A stretch of 64,000 nucleotides of DNA from Bermanella marisrubri (GCF_012295615.1 NZ_CP051183.1:1205001-1269000); one strand, 5' to 3'; positions 10,935 through 20,080 are shown, counted from the first letter of the stretch. Numbers and translations: made by a program. Notes: generated by a model from the sequence alone, not told the origin.

Positions 10935-11341
10935 CAATGAATGACCTTTTCTGTCACGATATTCACGTGATGAAACCCGCTTTGGCGCAGTAATGTGAGC
11001 AGCGAATTTAAGTGGAGGCTTTGTAAATCTTTATCCGCATAGAGGTTGATAGCCTTCGTTGCGGTTGCTTTGCTCAGTTTCTTTCTTAATTGAGTTTCAT
11101 TTATGGTTTCGCCATTTAGATACCATTGACCCTGAAGCGATACCTCCAATTGAAGGTCAGGTGATGCTGGTGGTTGCTTGCTAAGAGTCTCACTGGTGGG
11201 TAATGATGGCGTCGTCACCAGGGGTGAACGCACATGGCCGGCAATCATAAAAAATATGAGTAGCAAAAATACAATATTGATCAATGGGATCAAGTTATCG
11301 TCCCGTTGGTTGCGTAAAGGAGTGGGTATCAGGGATTGCAT
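10934..11341 (-). CDS. ExbD-like protein with the membrane Asp replaced by Asn
   Basis: A 135-residue biopolymer-transport protein with a short cytoplasmic N-terminus, one membrane helix and a periplasmic domain. In ExbD/TolR the helix carries an essential Asp in the pattern PLxDVVF. Here it reads LIPLINIVFLLLIFFM, and the codon is AAT (Asn), read directly from the DNA. The protein immediately downstream of ExbB carries the normal Asp. The family assignment is secure, but this copy should not be able to carry protons by the usual route. It may act as a structural partner in a mixed ExbD dimer. Confidence 0.85.
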   Translation of the reverse strand: MQSLIPTPLRNQRDDNLIPLINIVFLLLIFFMIAGHVRSPLVTTPSLPTSETLSKQPPASPDLQLEVSLQGQWYLNGETINETQLRKKLSKATATKAINLYADKDLQSLHLNSLLTLLRQSGFHHVNIVTEKVIH

Positions 11342-11342
11342 A

Positions 11343-11813
11343 TCACATTCTCGGGAGTGCTTCGCAAGGCGGTATATCGCCGTCTTTCAGCGCCTTTACG
11401 AAAACCGTAGGAATTAGAGCTTGTTCTAGTTCCGTTAGTGCGGTGAGCATGGTTTGTAGGGTAGTGCTTTCGCCAGTGAATAGCAGCAACGGCTGATTGT
11501 CGGTAATCGACATAGAGTCGAGCTGTACTGCTATGTCTTTAATGGAATATCGAGTTTGCATGGGTGTGGCTTGGTTTACCGATAGGTGCAGACATTGACT
11601 AGAAGCCATGAAGAGCATGGCGGATTCTGAATCCTTGACGTTCGTTTTTGTGGTGGACGGTAGCGGCAAAGAAGCGACATCTTGTTGAATGAAGCTGGAC
11701 GTCAGCATAAAGAACATGAGTAGGATGAATACAACGTCAATCAACGGGGTTAATCCGATACTGCGGTTACGTTGTTGTGGCTGTAAACCTTCGTGTTCGA
11801 TCAAGTTTGACAT
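11343..11813 (-). CDS. exbD: ExbD biopolymer transport protein
   Basis: A 156-residue ExbD/TolR family protein with the membrane segment LTPLIDVVFILLMFFML, including the proton-carrying Asp, and a periplasmic domain. The start overlaps the exbB stop (TAATG). A single base separates its stop from the next exbD start. It forms the ExbB-ExbD motor that energises TonB. Confidence 0.9.
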   Translation of the reverse strand: MSNLIEHEGLQPQQRNRSIGLTPLIDVVFILLMFFMLTSSFIQQDVASLPLPSTTKTNVKDSESAMLFMASSQCLHLSVNQATPMQTRYSIKDIAVQLDSMSITDNQPLLLFTGESTTLQTMLTALTELEQALIPTVFVKALKDGDIPPCEALPRM

Positions 11814-12475
11814 TAAGCGCTACGCAACGAGTTCTCAGTAGAAGGGCTCAACTTCATGGCGATATGAGTCAGCATAAACTCGATATCATTTTCCATTTGC
11901 GCAGCCGTATTTTCGGCTCTCTTCTCTAGTGCGCCATGAATAAGTGTGACGGGTATAGCCACCGCTAGACCAACGGCAGTGGTTAATAGGGCCTGCCATA
12001 TACCGCCGGATAACACAGCCGGGTCAACTTGACTTCCAGCGGCTTCCATCGCCTTGAAGGCTTCGATCATGCCGAGCACAGTACCGAAAAGACCCAGTAG
12101 CGGAGCTAGGGTCGCAATGATTTCCAGAGGCCTTAAATAGTCTTGTAGTGGGCGTAAAAGTAAACGAGCCCGACGGAACAACTCAGTTTTAAGGTGATCC
12201 ATATTCAAGCCGTTGTTTTGAATCATATCTTGAGCTTGTGCAATTAATTGAATGCGGCCGTTTTTCTGGTTTTCCGATAGCTCTAACACTGCTTGGGTAT
12301 TGTCCTCAGAAAACAGACGCAGAAGATCATCTGCAGCGACTTTATCTTTGGGTGCGAGCATCCAGTATTGATACAGTTTAATTAAAACCAAAGCTGACGC
12401 ACAGATGGAAAATAAAACGAGTAGTAATACGACTGGACCACCTATGATGTCTAGCCAGTAAGTCGCCAAATTCAC
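11813..12475 (-). CDS. exbB: ExbB/TolQ family proton channel subunit
   Basis: About 220 residues. An N-terminal membrane helix (IGGPVVLLLVLFSICASALVLI) is followed by a cytoplasmic region and the MotA/TolQ/ExbB signature (LRPLEIIATLAPLLGLFGTVLGMIEAF ... LTTAVGLAVAIPVTLIHG). The open frame extends upstream to 12538 with a TTG, but that start would lie inside the Fur box. The GTG at 12475 has a Shine-Dalgarno (taagg) 8 nt upstream and begins VNLATYW, so I prefer it. First gene of the exbB-exbD-exbD-tonB operon. Confidence 0.9.
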   Translation of the reverse strand: MNLATYWLDIIGGPVVLLLVLFSICASALVLIKLYQYWMLAPKDKVAADDLLRLFSEDNTQAVLELSENQKNGRIQLIAQAQDMIQNNGLNMDHLKTELFRRARLLLRPLQDYLRPLEIIATLAPLLGLFGTVLGMIEAFKAMEAAGSQVDPAVLSGGIWQALLTTAVGLAVAIPVTLIHGALEKRAENTAAQMENDIEFMLTHIAMKLSPSTENSLRSA

Positions 12476-12520
12476 ACTATTCACCTTAAAAACTGCTGGG
12501 ATTCGGGGTATTTTATTGCA

Positions 12521-12538
12521 AATGATAATTAATATCAA
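12521..12538. promoter_or_regulatory. Strong Fur box upstream of exbB
   Basis: The core TGATAATTAATATCA at 12523-12537 matches 13 of the 14 defined bases of the Fur 7-1-7 consensus. It lies about 50 bp upstream of the exbB start, so the TonB operon is very probably repressed by Fur-Fe(II). Confidence 0.8.
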
Positions 12539-12843
12539 ACAAGAAGGGGTGTATCCTGATAGTTAGACCAACATCGTTAGCATCATTCAAACTTTAAAAA
12601 GCTCTCTATTACAGTGTGAGACCCACTAGACTACTGAACAACGACAAATGAATTTGAAGCCAAGCTAAGAATGGCGTTGTACCAATCTTATCCTTTGCTC
12701 ATCTAGTATGTATCAGAACAATAGTCTAAGCCTTCGGATACAGCCGATGTATGAATGGTACGCAGATCGTTCCTATCTATTATTGAAACCTTGCACCAAT
12801 TCCATCGCCAAAGGATAATGCGGGCGCAATTGAAGGAGCGAAC
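12539..12843. other. Gene-free stretch between exbB and the sialidase-like gene
   Basis: About 300 bp between divergently transcribed genes. I see no ORF or RNA gene. The right end carries an AAGGAG ribosome binding site (about 12833-12838) for the next gene. No clear operator was found apart from the Fur box at its left edge. Confidence 0.5.
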
Positions 12844-14010
12844 GTGAAAGTACCCGTTAAAGCACTCAGTAAAAGATATGCATTACTGCCTATTATTGTT
12901 TTAGGTGTGTGGTTATCCCTAAACAAGCAACAATATTCAGAGCCTAGTTTTTATTTTCCTGAACAGGTTTCAGCAGAAGCAGACCAGCCAAAACTAATAG
13001 AAACGACTGCAACAGATGGTGGAACGGCCTCTGTACACAGTGCCACAGCCATTGAGTTAGATAATGGTAACTTACTCGCTATGTGGTATGGCGGTACCCG
13101 TGAAGGGCATACCGATGTGTCGCTATATAAAGCGGTCTTTGATCAATCAAAACAAGCTTGGATTGGGCATGAGAAAGTGCTTGATCGCTATGACATCTCA
13201 CAACAGCTTAACCGCTACATTAAAAAAGTTGGCAACCCAGTTTTAGTCAAACATCCCGCAGGTCCAGTTGTACTATTTTATGTCACTGTCTCACTAGGCG
13301 GGTGGGCTACAAGCCAAGTGAATATGGCAGTATCTTATGATGATGGACAAAGTTGGCATTCATCAAAGCGCCTCGTAACTTCGCCATTCATTAATATCAG
13401 TACACTCGTAAAAAACGATGCGGTTATTTATCAGGATGGCACTATCGGTATCACTGGTTATCACGAATTGTTTGGCGAATTTAGCGAAATGATTCGCGTG
13501 AATCTTCAAGGCGAAGTGATCAATAAATATCGCATTACCGATGGCGATTACACTATTCAACCTACTGTTATCGTGCAGGATCCTGATCACGCGGTTGCGC
13601 TAATTCGTGATAGCAGTCGCCATACCGAAAAAGTACATTACTCCAAAACATCCGATGGCGGCAAAACCTGGTCTGACTATGAAAAACTTGCCGTCGATAA
13701 TCCAAACTCTGCGGTTTATGGTTTTAAAGACAACAAAGATCGTCTTTGGATGCTATTCAATGAAGCCACTCGTCAGGTAGAGTTTCCGCGTAATACCATG
13801 GCGCTTGCGGTATCCACTGATAATGGCAAAACCTGGACGACCAAACATTATTTTGAAAACCCAGGTAAAGATTTAAATCTCAATGCAACCTATGGCTACC
13901 CGTGGGTAACGGTAACCACATCAGGTGATTATCATGTGTTTTATACCCGAGATCGGGAAAGCATTGTGCATCACCAGTTTAATCAGGCGTGGTTGGAGGC
14001 TTTATTATGA
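12844..14010 (+). CDS. Sialidase-like (BNR/Asp-box) glycosidase, membrane anchored
   Basis: A 388-residue protein. The N-terminal hydrophobic helix (about 12-27) anchors or exports it. The start of the propeller has MWYGGTREGHTDVSLY (about 80-95), a signature of the BNR_2 sialidase family. Three Asp boxes follow: SYDDGQSW (164-171), SDGGKTW (270-276) and STDNGKTW (324-331). This supports a six-bladed exo-glycosidase acting outside the cytoplasm. The sugar specificity cannot be read: many members are not true sialidases. It overlaps by 4 nt with a membrane protein gene, and a second membrane protein gene follows, so the three form one operon. Confidence 0.75.
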   Translation: MKVPVKALSKRYALLPIIVLGVWLSLNKQQYSEPSFYFPEQVSAEADQPKLIETTATDGGTASVHSATAIELDNGNLLAMWYGGTREGHTDVSLYKAVFDQSKQAWIGHEKVLDRYDISQQLNRYIKKVGNPVLVKHPAGPVVLFYVTVSLGGWATSQVNMAVSYDDGQSWHSSKRLVTSPFINISTLVKNDAVIYQDGTIGITGYHELFGEFSEMIRVNLQGEVINKYRITDGDYTIQPTVIVQDPDHAVALIRDSSRHTEKVHYSKTSDGGKTWSDYEKLAVDNPNSAVYGFKDNKDRLWMLFNEATRQVEFPRNTMALAVSTDNGKTWTTKHYFENPGKDLNLNATYGYPWVTVTTSGDYHVFYTRDRESIVHHQFNQAWLEALL

Positions 14011-14618
14011 CAGCCATAGCGAGTTTATTAGGGCACGGCTTACTTTTAATGGCCGTTATCCTATACATTATTCAAGCGCGACGTTGGGGAAAGTGGTTTC
14101 CCTATGCTTATATTATTGCTGCAGTAGTGATTGTATTGCCTTTAGAAAACTGGCTCGTTGTAGAATTTAGTCGCGGTTACTTAAGTGATTTAAGTATGGC
14201 CACTGTTGCCATTGCTGTGATGTCAATCGTAGGTCAGGGCCAGTATCAAATGTCCAATGCATTCAAGCTTACTTTCTTATTGTTGGCTATTGTTCTATAT
14301 CCATCGGCAATGGGGTGGGGCATGTTTGATGTGTATTCTCTTGGTTATCCAAGTGATACTGGTTATGGTTATTTAGTTGCTGTCGTTGCTGCCATAGCCG
14401 TGCTTGCCGTTATCGTAAAGTCTTGGCAGTTAGCCATTGTGATGACAATGGTGTTGATAGGCAATGGCGTTGGCTTGTATGAAACACAGAATCTCTGGAA
14501 TTATTTACTCGATCCATTGGTCGTAGTTGCCTGTATATTTAGCTATCTATCTAAATGGGTAGCCCACGCATTTAATATTTTGATTAAGAAGGTTCGCTAT
14601 GTTCAAGCAAATGCATAA
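14007..14618 (+). CDS. Polytopic membrane protein of unknown function
   Basis: About 203 residues, almost entirely hydrophobic with six or seven predicted helices. The ATG at 14007 is chosen because it overlaps the sialidase-like stop (TTATGA) and has GGAG 9 nt upstream. Its end overlaps the next gene by 20 nt. I recognise no catalytic motif. Its tight coupling to a sialidase-like gene suggests a role in a surface-glycan pathway, but this is inference. Confidence 0.65.
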   Translation: MTAIASLLGHGLLLMAVILYIIQARRWGKWFPYAYIIAAVVIVLPLENWLVVEFSRGYLSDLSMATVAIAVMSIVGQGQYQMSNAFKLTFLLLAIVLYPSAMGWGMFDVYSLGYPSDTGYGYLVAVVAAIAVLAVIVKSWQLAIVMTMVLIGNGVGLYETQNLWNYLLDPLVVVACIFSYLSKWVAHAFNILIKKVRYVQANA

Positions 14619-15288
14619 TGTTGAAAAATGGGTATATCCATTATTGGCAATCTATATGTTGGTTGGGATTGTGATCGCATTTGTTGATCCAGAATACTAC
14701 ACCACAGGTTGGGCGCGCGAAGATGGTCCTGTAGAGTGGGTAACTGTGATTGCACTATTGATTGCATGTTTTGTTTGCATCAAGCGCATTGTCGATCTGC
14801 GCTCACAAAAGAATGCCATGTTTGTATTGGTTTGGGGTTTCCTTGCCTTGCTCGTATTCTTCGGTGCTGGTGAAGAGATCTCTTGGGGTCAGCGTATTCT
14901 TGGTATCGAAAGCCCAGAATGGTTTGAACAAAACAATGCACAAAAAGAAACCAATCTACATAACTTGGTTGTAGGCGAAACCAAAATTAATAAACTGATT
15001 TTCAGCTTAGGTTTGGGTCTAGCATTACTTACTTATTTAATCGTGTTTTCTATTGCCTATCGCAAGAGTGAAAAGTTCAAAGCATTCTCTGATTATTTTT
15101 CAGTACCTATCGCGAGAGGTCATCACGTTCTAGCTTGGTTTGCAGTAGCCGTAGTTGCGGAAGTGATTATCAAAGATGTGTCGCGTTCTAGTGAGTTATT
15201 TGAAAGTGGAGCCGCCATCGTATTCTTATTGAATATCACGTTCCCTCACAATGGCGAGCTCTTTGAAAAGCAATCACAGACGGCTTAA
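14599..15288 (+). CDS. Membrane protein with GEEISWGQ and NLHN motifs
   Basis: A 229-residue protein with about six helices. Conserved-looking polar motifs sit at membrane edges: GAGEEISWGQRI (about 89-100) and ETNLHNL (117-123). I know this motif pair from a widespread uncharacterised family of bacterial membrane proteins. Charged residues paired with His in the membrane resemble hydrolase or transferase active sites of the ceramidase-like type, but that link is speculative. It is the last gene of the sialidase-like operon and its stop overlaps the convergent lysR stop by 4 nt. Confidence 0.65.
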   Translation: MFKQMHNVEKWVYPLLAIYMLVGIVIAFVDPEYYTTGWAREDGPVEWVTVIALLIACFVCIKRIVDLRSQKNAMFVLVWGFLALLVFFGAGEEISWGQRILGIESPEWFEQNNAQKETNLHNLVVGETKINKLIFSLGLGLALLTYLIVFSIAYRKSEKFKAFSDYFSVPIARGHHVLAWFAVAVVAEVIIKDVSRSSELFESGAAIVFLLNITFPHNGELFEKQSQTA

Positions 15289-16157
15289 TCCCAATACGGT
15301 GCTTCACCAAAGTAACCGCCTATAAAATCTAAGAAACAGCGCACTTTAAGTGGAATAAACTTACGGTGCGCATACATCGCATAGAGACCCAAAGCCTTGG
15401 GTGTGTAATTTTCCAAAATACTCACTAAATCGCCGCGCTTTAATGCCTCTCCGCAAATGAATGTGGGTTGCATGGCAATGCCACTGCCTGCAATCGCATG
15501 ATCCACTAGAATGTCCCCGTTGTTGCAGGTGATCACAGTTTTTGCGTTTTTAAAGATGGACTGGTTTTGTTCTGCGTAGCTGTAACTTAGGTATGTATGC
15601 TGCTTGAGATCCGCTTCGGTTTTGGGGATACCATTTTTCTGTAAATAATCTTTGGATGCACAGATACGTAGCTGTATCGGCGCAATGTATTTGGCAATCA
15701 ACGATGAATCTTGCAGTTGGCCAATGCGTAGTGCCACATCATATCCTTCCTCGACAATGTCCACTTTACGATCGTTTAGCTGCAAATCGATACTGATATC
15801 TGGGTAGAGGCTTTGAAACTCTCTTAACAAGGCACCCATGTGCAGGTTGGCAAACGAAACGGGGGCACTGATACGCAGATTCCCTTGCGGTAGAGTTTGC
15901 AGATCACCAATTTCATTCTCCATAGCATCAAAGCGATTGATAAGATCTTGTGCTTGCTCTAAGTACGCGGCTCCGGCCTCTGTTAGCTGTACTTTTCGAG
16001 TCGTGCGATTGAGCAAGCGAATATTCAAGCGACTTTCTAGCTGCCCCATATACTTACTGATCAGCTGCGGTGAAGTATCCAGTCGATCTGCGGCTTTGGT
16101 AAAGCTGCCTTCCGCAGCTACCGCAATAAAGGCGCGAATAGTATCTAGAGTGTCCAT
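15285..16157 (-). CDS. LysR family transcriptional regulator
   Basis: 290 residues. The N-terminal winged helix-turn-helix is clear (MDTLDTIRAFIAVAAEGSFTKAADRLDTSPQLISKYMGQLE, shown here as positions 1-41), followed by RLLNRTTRKVQLTEAG and a type-2 periplasmic-binding effector domain. It is divergent from doxX and the DODA dioxygenase gene, the usual arrangement for a LysR regulator and its targets. Confidence 0.92.
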   Translation of the reverse strand: MDTLDTIRAFIAVAAEGSFTKAADRLDTSPQLISKYMGQLESRLNIRLLNRTTRKVQLTEAGAAYLEQAQDLINRFDAMENEIGDLQTLPQGNLRISAPVSFANLHMGALLREFQSLYPDISIDLQLNDRKVDIVEEGYDVALRIGQLQDSSLIAKYIAPIQLRICASKDYLQKNGIPKTEADLKQHTYLSYSYAEQNQSIFKNAKTVITCNNGDILVDHAIAGSGIAMQPTFICGEALKRGDLVSILENYTPKALGLYAMYAHRKFIPLKVRCFLDFIGGYFGEAPYWD

Positions 16158-16191
16158 AGTCGTGTGCCCGCCTCATTCATGCATAAATCTA

Positions 16192-16210
16192 TTAACAATA
16201 AAATGTTGAT
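16192..16210. promoter_or_regulatory. Candidate LysR operator
   Basis: The palindrome ttaacaataaaatgttgat (TTAACA-N6-TGTTGA type) lies in the 157-bp divergent region between lysR and doxX. It fits the T-N11-A dyads bound by LysR proteins. Inferred only from symmetry and position. Confidence 0.5.
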
Positions 16211-16314
16211 AATAATTAAATAATAGGCGTATTAATAGGTCTTTTCATTGATAGTAATATGAACTTACTGATTGAGGCGAACGCCTTACACAATGAATTA
16301 ACCGGAGAACGATT

Positions 16315-16764
16315 ATGAGCAAGCAAACAATGATTCAATTACTGACCTCAAACGCAGGCTTGGCAGCAACCGTATTGCGTATTCCTGTGGGTCTAATCTT
16401 GGCAGCCCATGGTGCGCAAAAGCTGTTCGCTTGGTTTGGTGGCTATGGACTAGAAGGCACAGGACAATGGATGGCGAGCATCGGTCTAGAACCGGGTTTC
16501 CTGATGGCTTTGGCAGCCGGTAGTGCAGAGTTTTTTGGCGGCCTTGCATTGGTATTGGGTTTGCTAACTCGACCAGCAGCATTGGTATCTGCTTTCACAA
16601 TGCTTGTTGCGATATTTGCCGTACATTTTGAGAACGGTTTATTTATGTCCAATAATGGTTACGAATACGCACTGACACTATTTGTGGTATCTATAGCGCT
16701 TACAATTCAAGGTGCTGGTAAGTTCGCATTGGATAACCAACTTGTGAAAGCCATTGCAAAATAA
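16315..16764 (+). CDS. DoxX family membrane protein
   Basis: 149 residues with four helices and the DoxX signature near the N-terminus (LRIPVGLILAAHGAQKLFAWFGGYGLEGTGQWM, at about 21-53). A good GGAG site precedes the ATG. DoxX proteins are often found with quinone- or thiol-stress genes. It lies three bases ahead of the dioxygenase gene, in one operon. Confidence 0.88.
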   Translation: MSKQTMIQLLTSNAGLAATVLRIPVGLILAAHGAQKLFAWFGGYGLEGTGQWMASIGLEPGFLMALAAGSAEFFGGLALVLGLLTRPAALVSAFTMLVAIFAVHFENGLFMSNNGYEYALTLFVVSIALTIQGAGKFALDNQLVKAIAK

Positions 16765-16767
16765 CGG

Positions 16768-17583
16768 ATGTATGACATGAAACAGTCAGACATAGTATTT
16801 CTTTCTCATGGAGGCGGCCCATTGCCGCTTCTAGGAGATCCTGATCATGAAGCGTTGGCTCAATACCTCACAACCTTGGGTCAGTCATTAAAACGGCCTG
16901 ACGCCATCGTGGTGTTTAGCGCCCACTGGGAATCGCAAGACGTGCGCATAACTGCGCAGTCATCGCCTGAACTACTCTACGATTATTCTGGATTTCCTGC
17001 TGAAACGTATCAGATTCAATACCCAAGCTCTGGCGCACCGGATTTAGCAAAGCAAGTGAGTGCTGAACTATCTAAGGCAGGCATTGCAAACCAGCTAGAG
17101 CATGAAAGGGGGTTCGATCACGGCGTATTTGTGCCTTTGAAGTTGATGTTTCCGCAAGCGGATGTTCCCGTGATTCAAGTATCACTACTTCATAGTTTGG
17201 ATGCTGCGAAACATATTGCTATCGGAAAGGCGTTACAGCCCTTGCTTGAGCAAAACCTTCTATTCATTGGCTCAGGTTTTTCATTTCACAATATGCGCGC
17301 GTTTTTCTCTTCGTTGTCCCATCAAGATGAAGAAAAGAATCTCGCGTTTGAAGATTGGCTCAAAGATGTGTGTACAGATGAGTCACTGAATGAAAGCCAA
17401 AGAGAGTCAATATTAGCGAATTGGCAAGACGCACCTTATGCTCGATTTTGTCATCCAAGAGAAGAGCACTTGTTGCCCCTGCATGTTTGCTATGGTTTAG
17501 CGGGGCGAGCGGCGGATAGCCATGAATCGGTTAAAGTATTGGGCAAGCAAGCCGGTATGTTTCATTGGCTGAGCAGTCGATGA
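16768..17583 (+). CDS. DODA-type extradiol aromatic ring-opening dioxygenase (YgiD/LigB-like)
   Basis: 271 residues. The LigB-type metal-binding features are present: FLSHGGGPLPL at the N-terminus, VFSAHWES at about 50, and FDHGVFVPLKLMFP in the middle. These match the zinc- or iron-dependent 4,5-DOPA dioxygenase family. The alternative ATG at 16777 (MKQSD) is possible and would remove three residues. Co-transcribed with doxX and divergent from a LysR gene. The physiological substrate is unknown and is perhaps a catechol. Confidence 0.85.
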   Translation: MYDMKQSDIVFLSHGGGPLPLLGDPDHEALAQYLTTLGQSLKRPDAIVVFSAHWESQDVRITAQSSPELLYDYSGFPAETYQIQYPSSGAPDLAKQVSAELSKAGIANQLEHERGFDHGVFVPLKLMFPQADVPVIQVSLLHSLDAAKHIAIGKALQPLLEQNLLFIGSGFSFHNMRAFFSSLSHQDEEKNLAFEDWLKDVCTDESLNESQRESILANWQDAPYARFCHPREEHLLPLHVCYGLAGRAADSHESVKVLGKQAGMFHWLSSR

Positions 17584-17617
17584 TCACTAGAAAAATGAAT
17601 GATTAGAAATTAGTCAT

Positions 17618-17664
17618 AAAAAAAGCGATGTACAAACGTTAGATATGTTTGTCATCGCTTTTTT
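17618..17664. terminator. Bidirectional intrinsic terminator
   Basis: A long hairpin with arms aaaaagcgatg..acaaac and gtttgt..catcgcttttt lies between the convergent dioxygenase and phosphomannomutase genes, with T runs on both strands. Confidence 0.85.
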
Positions 17665-17697
17665 GGTTGCTTAAAGAGCTATGTGATAAGCGCTTAA

Positions 17698-19059
17698 TTA
17701 CGCTTTATCAAATTGAGCAATCTTGTCTAAAAGCTCTTTGGTTTTACTTTCCATAAGCGCGCTATCGCCACGTGCTTCTACATTTAGGCGCACAACCGGT
17801 TCGGTGTTGGAGCTACGTAGGTTAAAGCGCCAATCAGCAAAGTTAATGCTCACGCCATCGGTGTAATCTGTGCTTTCTGCATCTTTGCTATAAACCTTGG
17901 TGATGCCCTCAATCACTTGCTTAGGATTTTCTAAGCGAGAATTGATTTCACCACTGCAAGGGTAAGCTGCCATGCGTTCTTCTACTAACTGAGACAGTGG
18001 TTTACCGGTTTTGCTCATGAGCTCAGCCACAAGCAACCAAGGAATCATACCGCTATCGCAGTATGCAAAGTCACGGAAGTAGTGGTGGGCACTCATTTCG
18101 CCGCCATATACTGCATCTTCTTTGCGCATGCGTTCTTTAATGAATGCATGGCCGGTTTTACTTTGAATAGCTTCACCGCCCAAATCTTCACATAGCGCCT
18201 GTGTATTCCAAATTAAACGAGGGTCATGCACGATTTTATTCGGGCTTTCTTTTTTCAAGAAGGCTTCGGCCAACAGACCGACGATGTAATAGCCTTCAAT
18301 GAAGTTGCCTTTCTCATCAAAGAAAAAGCAGCGATCAAAGTCACCGTCCCAAGCAATACCCATATCCGCACCAGATGCTTGAATAGCTTCAATGCTGGGT
18401 GCTCGATTTTCTTCAAGCAGTGGATTTGGAACGCCGTGGGGGAAATTACCATCGGCATCGTGATGTACTTTGTTCCAAGTAAAAGGCAATGCAGATTCAA
18501 TCGCATCAATAACGGCACCTGCGCCACCGTTACCGGCATTACAAACAATGTTCAAAGGCTTAAGTGATGCAACATCGATATAGGTCAACAAGTGTTCAAT
18601 ATAAGCAGGGCGCGTATCTTGTTCGCTGACTTGGCCTTTATGGCTTACCTCTGCAAACTCGTTGGCTGCGGCAAGCGCTTCAATGTCTTTTAAACCAGTA
18701 TCGCCACTAATAGGCTTGGACTCTTCGCGCACGAACTTCATGCCGTTGTAGTCTTTAGGATTATGACTGGCGGTAACACAAATACCACCGTCCGCTTTCA
18801 GGTGGCTGGTTGCAAAATACACCTCTTCGGTGCCGCATTGGCCAATGTCGATGACATCGGCACCAGCGTCCGTTAAGCCTTCAATAACTTTTCGGCTGAG
18901 TTCATGACTGGTTAAGCGGATGTCATATCCAACCACCACTTGCTTAGGTTTTAGGTATTCACCATAGGCGCGGCCAATACGATAAGCAATATCATCGTTT
19001 AGCTGATCAGGAATACGACCGCGTACATCATAGGCTTTAAAACAACTAAGCTGGGTCAT
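17698..19059 (-). CDS. Phosphomannomutase / phosphoglucomutase
   Basis: 453 residues of the alpha-D-phosphohexomutase family. The phosphoserine loop TASHNP is at 96-101, the magnesium loop DGDFDR at 238-243, the sugar-binding GEMSAHHYF near 320, and the phosphate-binding [10 protein letters not shown] near the C-terminus. Length and N-terminus (FKAYDVRG) fit the CpsG/ManB group, which often acts on both mannose and glucose phosphates. It lies 5 bp after galU on the same strand. In this context it would interconvert glucose-1-P and glucose-6-P beside galU and the glucosylglycerate genes. Confidence 0.92.
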   Translation of the reverse strand: MTQLSCFKAYDVRGRIPDQLNDDIAYRIGRAYGEYLKPKQVVVGYDIRLTSHELSRKVIEGLTDAGADVIDIGQCGTEEVYFATSHLKADGGICVTASHNPKDYNGMKFVREESKPISGDTGLKDIEALAAANEFAEVSHKGQVSEQDTRPAYIEHLLTYIDVASLKPLNIVCNAGNGGAGAVIDAIESALPFTWNKVHHDADGNFPHGVPNPLLEENRAPSIEAIQASGADMGIAWDGDFDRCFFFDEKGNFIEGYYIVGLLAEAFLKKESPNKIVHDPRLIWNTQALCEDLGGEAIQSKTGHAFIKERMRKEDAVYGGEMSAHHYFRDFAYCDSGMIPWLLVAELMSKTGKPLSQLVEERMAAYPCSGEINSRLENPKQVIEGITKVYSKDAESTDYTDGVSINFADWRFNLRSSNTEPVVRLNVEARGDSALMESKTKELLDKIAQFDKA

Positions 19060-19064
19060 GGTGT

Positions 19065-19910
19065 TTAGAGTCCTTGTTTATAAATATTATCGTAAACATA
19101 ATTCGTGGCTTCGACGAACCCATCAATGGAACCACAGTCGAATCGCTTACCACGGAATTTATAGGCAATAACGCAACCCTGTTGCGCTTGTTTCATGATG
19201 GCATCAGTAATCTGTACTTCGCCATTTTTGCCCGGTTGAGTGTCGGCTATCTTATCAAAAATGTCAGGTGTGAGGATATAGCGACCAATGATAGCCAGGT
19301 TAGTGGGGGCGTCCTCTTTTGCGGGTTTTTCCACCATGTCGGATACACGAAAGATGCCATTGCCCATATCTTGACCATCAATCACACCGTATTTATGCAC
19401 TTCATCCATGGGTACTTCTTGAATGGCAACTACTGAGCAACGGAATTGTTTATAAATCTCTACCATTTGTGCAAGCACACCAATATCTCCTGGTTCAGGT
19501 ATACACAAATCATCGGCGAGAATCACAGCAAACGGATTATCACCCATGAGGTTCTTACCAGAAAGAATGGCATGCCCTAAACCCTTCATGTGCACCTGAC
19601 GCGTGAAAGCAAAATCGTTTTGCTCAATGAGATTGGTGACGGGTTCCAGCATGGCTTCTTTTCCTGAGCCGGCGATTTCTTTTTCTAGCTCATAGCTCAT
19701 ATCAAAATGATCAACAATGGCACGCTTGCCTCGGCCTGTGACAAAGCCCATATCATTGAGGCCTGCTTCGACGGCCTCTTCTACACCGTATTGCACCAGA
19801 GGTTTATTCACGATGGGCAACATCTCTTTGGGCATGGCCTTGGTAGCAGGTAAAAATCGAGAGCCATAACCAGCAACAGGGAAGAGGCATTTTGAAATCA
19901 TAGTGGGCAC
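19065..19910 (-). CDS. galU: UTP-glucose-1-phosphate uridylyltransferase
   Basis: 281 residues. The nucleotide-binding start [22 protein letters not shown] is at 11-32 (read in two parts), and [11 protein letters not shown] follows, both diagnostic of bacterial GalU. Makes UDP-glucose, a possible donor for the glucosyl-3-phosphoglycerate synthase 4 kb away. The second ATG (MISK) is an alternative start. Divergent from zwf. Confidence 0.95.
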   Translation of the reverse strand: MPTMISKCLFPVAGYGSRFLPATKAMPKEMLPIVNKPLVQYGVEEAVEAGLNDMGFVTGRGKRAIVDHFDMSYELEKEIAGSGKEAMLEPVTNLIEQNDFAFTRQVHMKGLGHAILSGKNLMGDNPFAVILADDLCIPEPGDIGVLAQMVEIYKQFRCSVVAIQEVPMDEVHKYGVIDGQDMGNGIFRVSDMVEKPAKEDAPTNLAIIGRYILTPDIFDKIADTQPGKNGEVQITDAIMKQAQQGCVIAYKFRGKRFDCGSIDGFVEATNYVYDNIYKQGL

Positions 19911-20080
19911 CTTTTTCGGTTTTCTTGATTATGAGTCTCGTAGTTGTCACTCTTGTGACATAGCATCATCAGATTAAGATTTAGCGGACTCATTAATTTG
20001 CTGTAAATTAGCTAGAGCGAAAAACGTACCACCCTGAATAAAAGCGAATGATATTTGAACGAAAGGCACACAAAGTGCAC

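Noticed and set aside
12476-12538. N-terminal extension of ExbB from a TTG
   Set aside because: The start lies inside the Fur box. The GTG at 12475 has a ribosome site.
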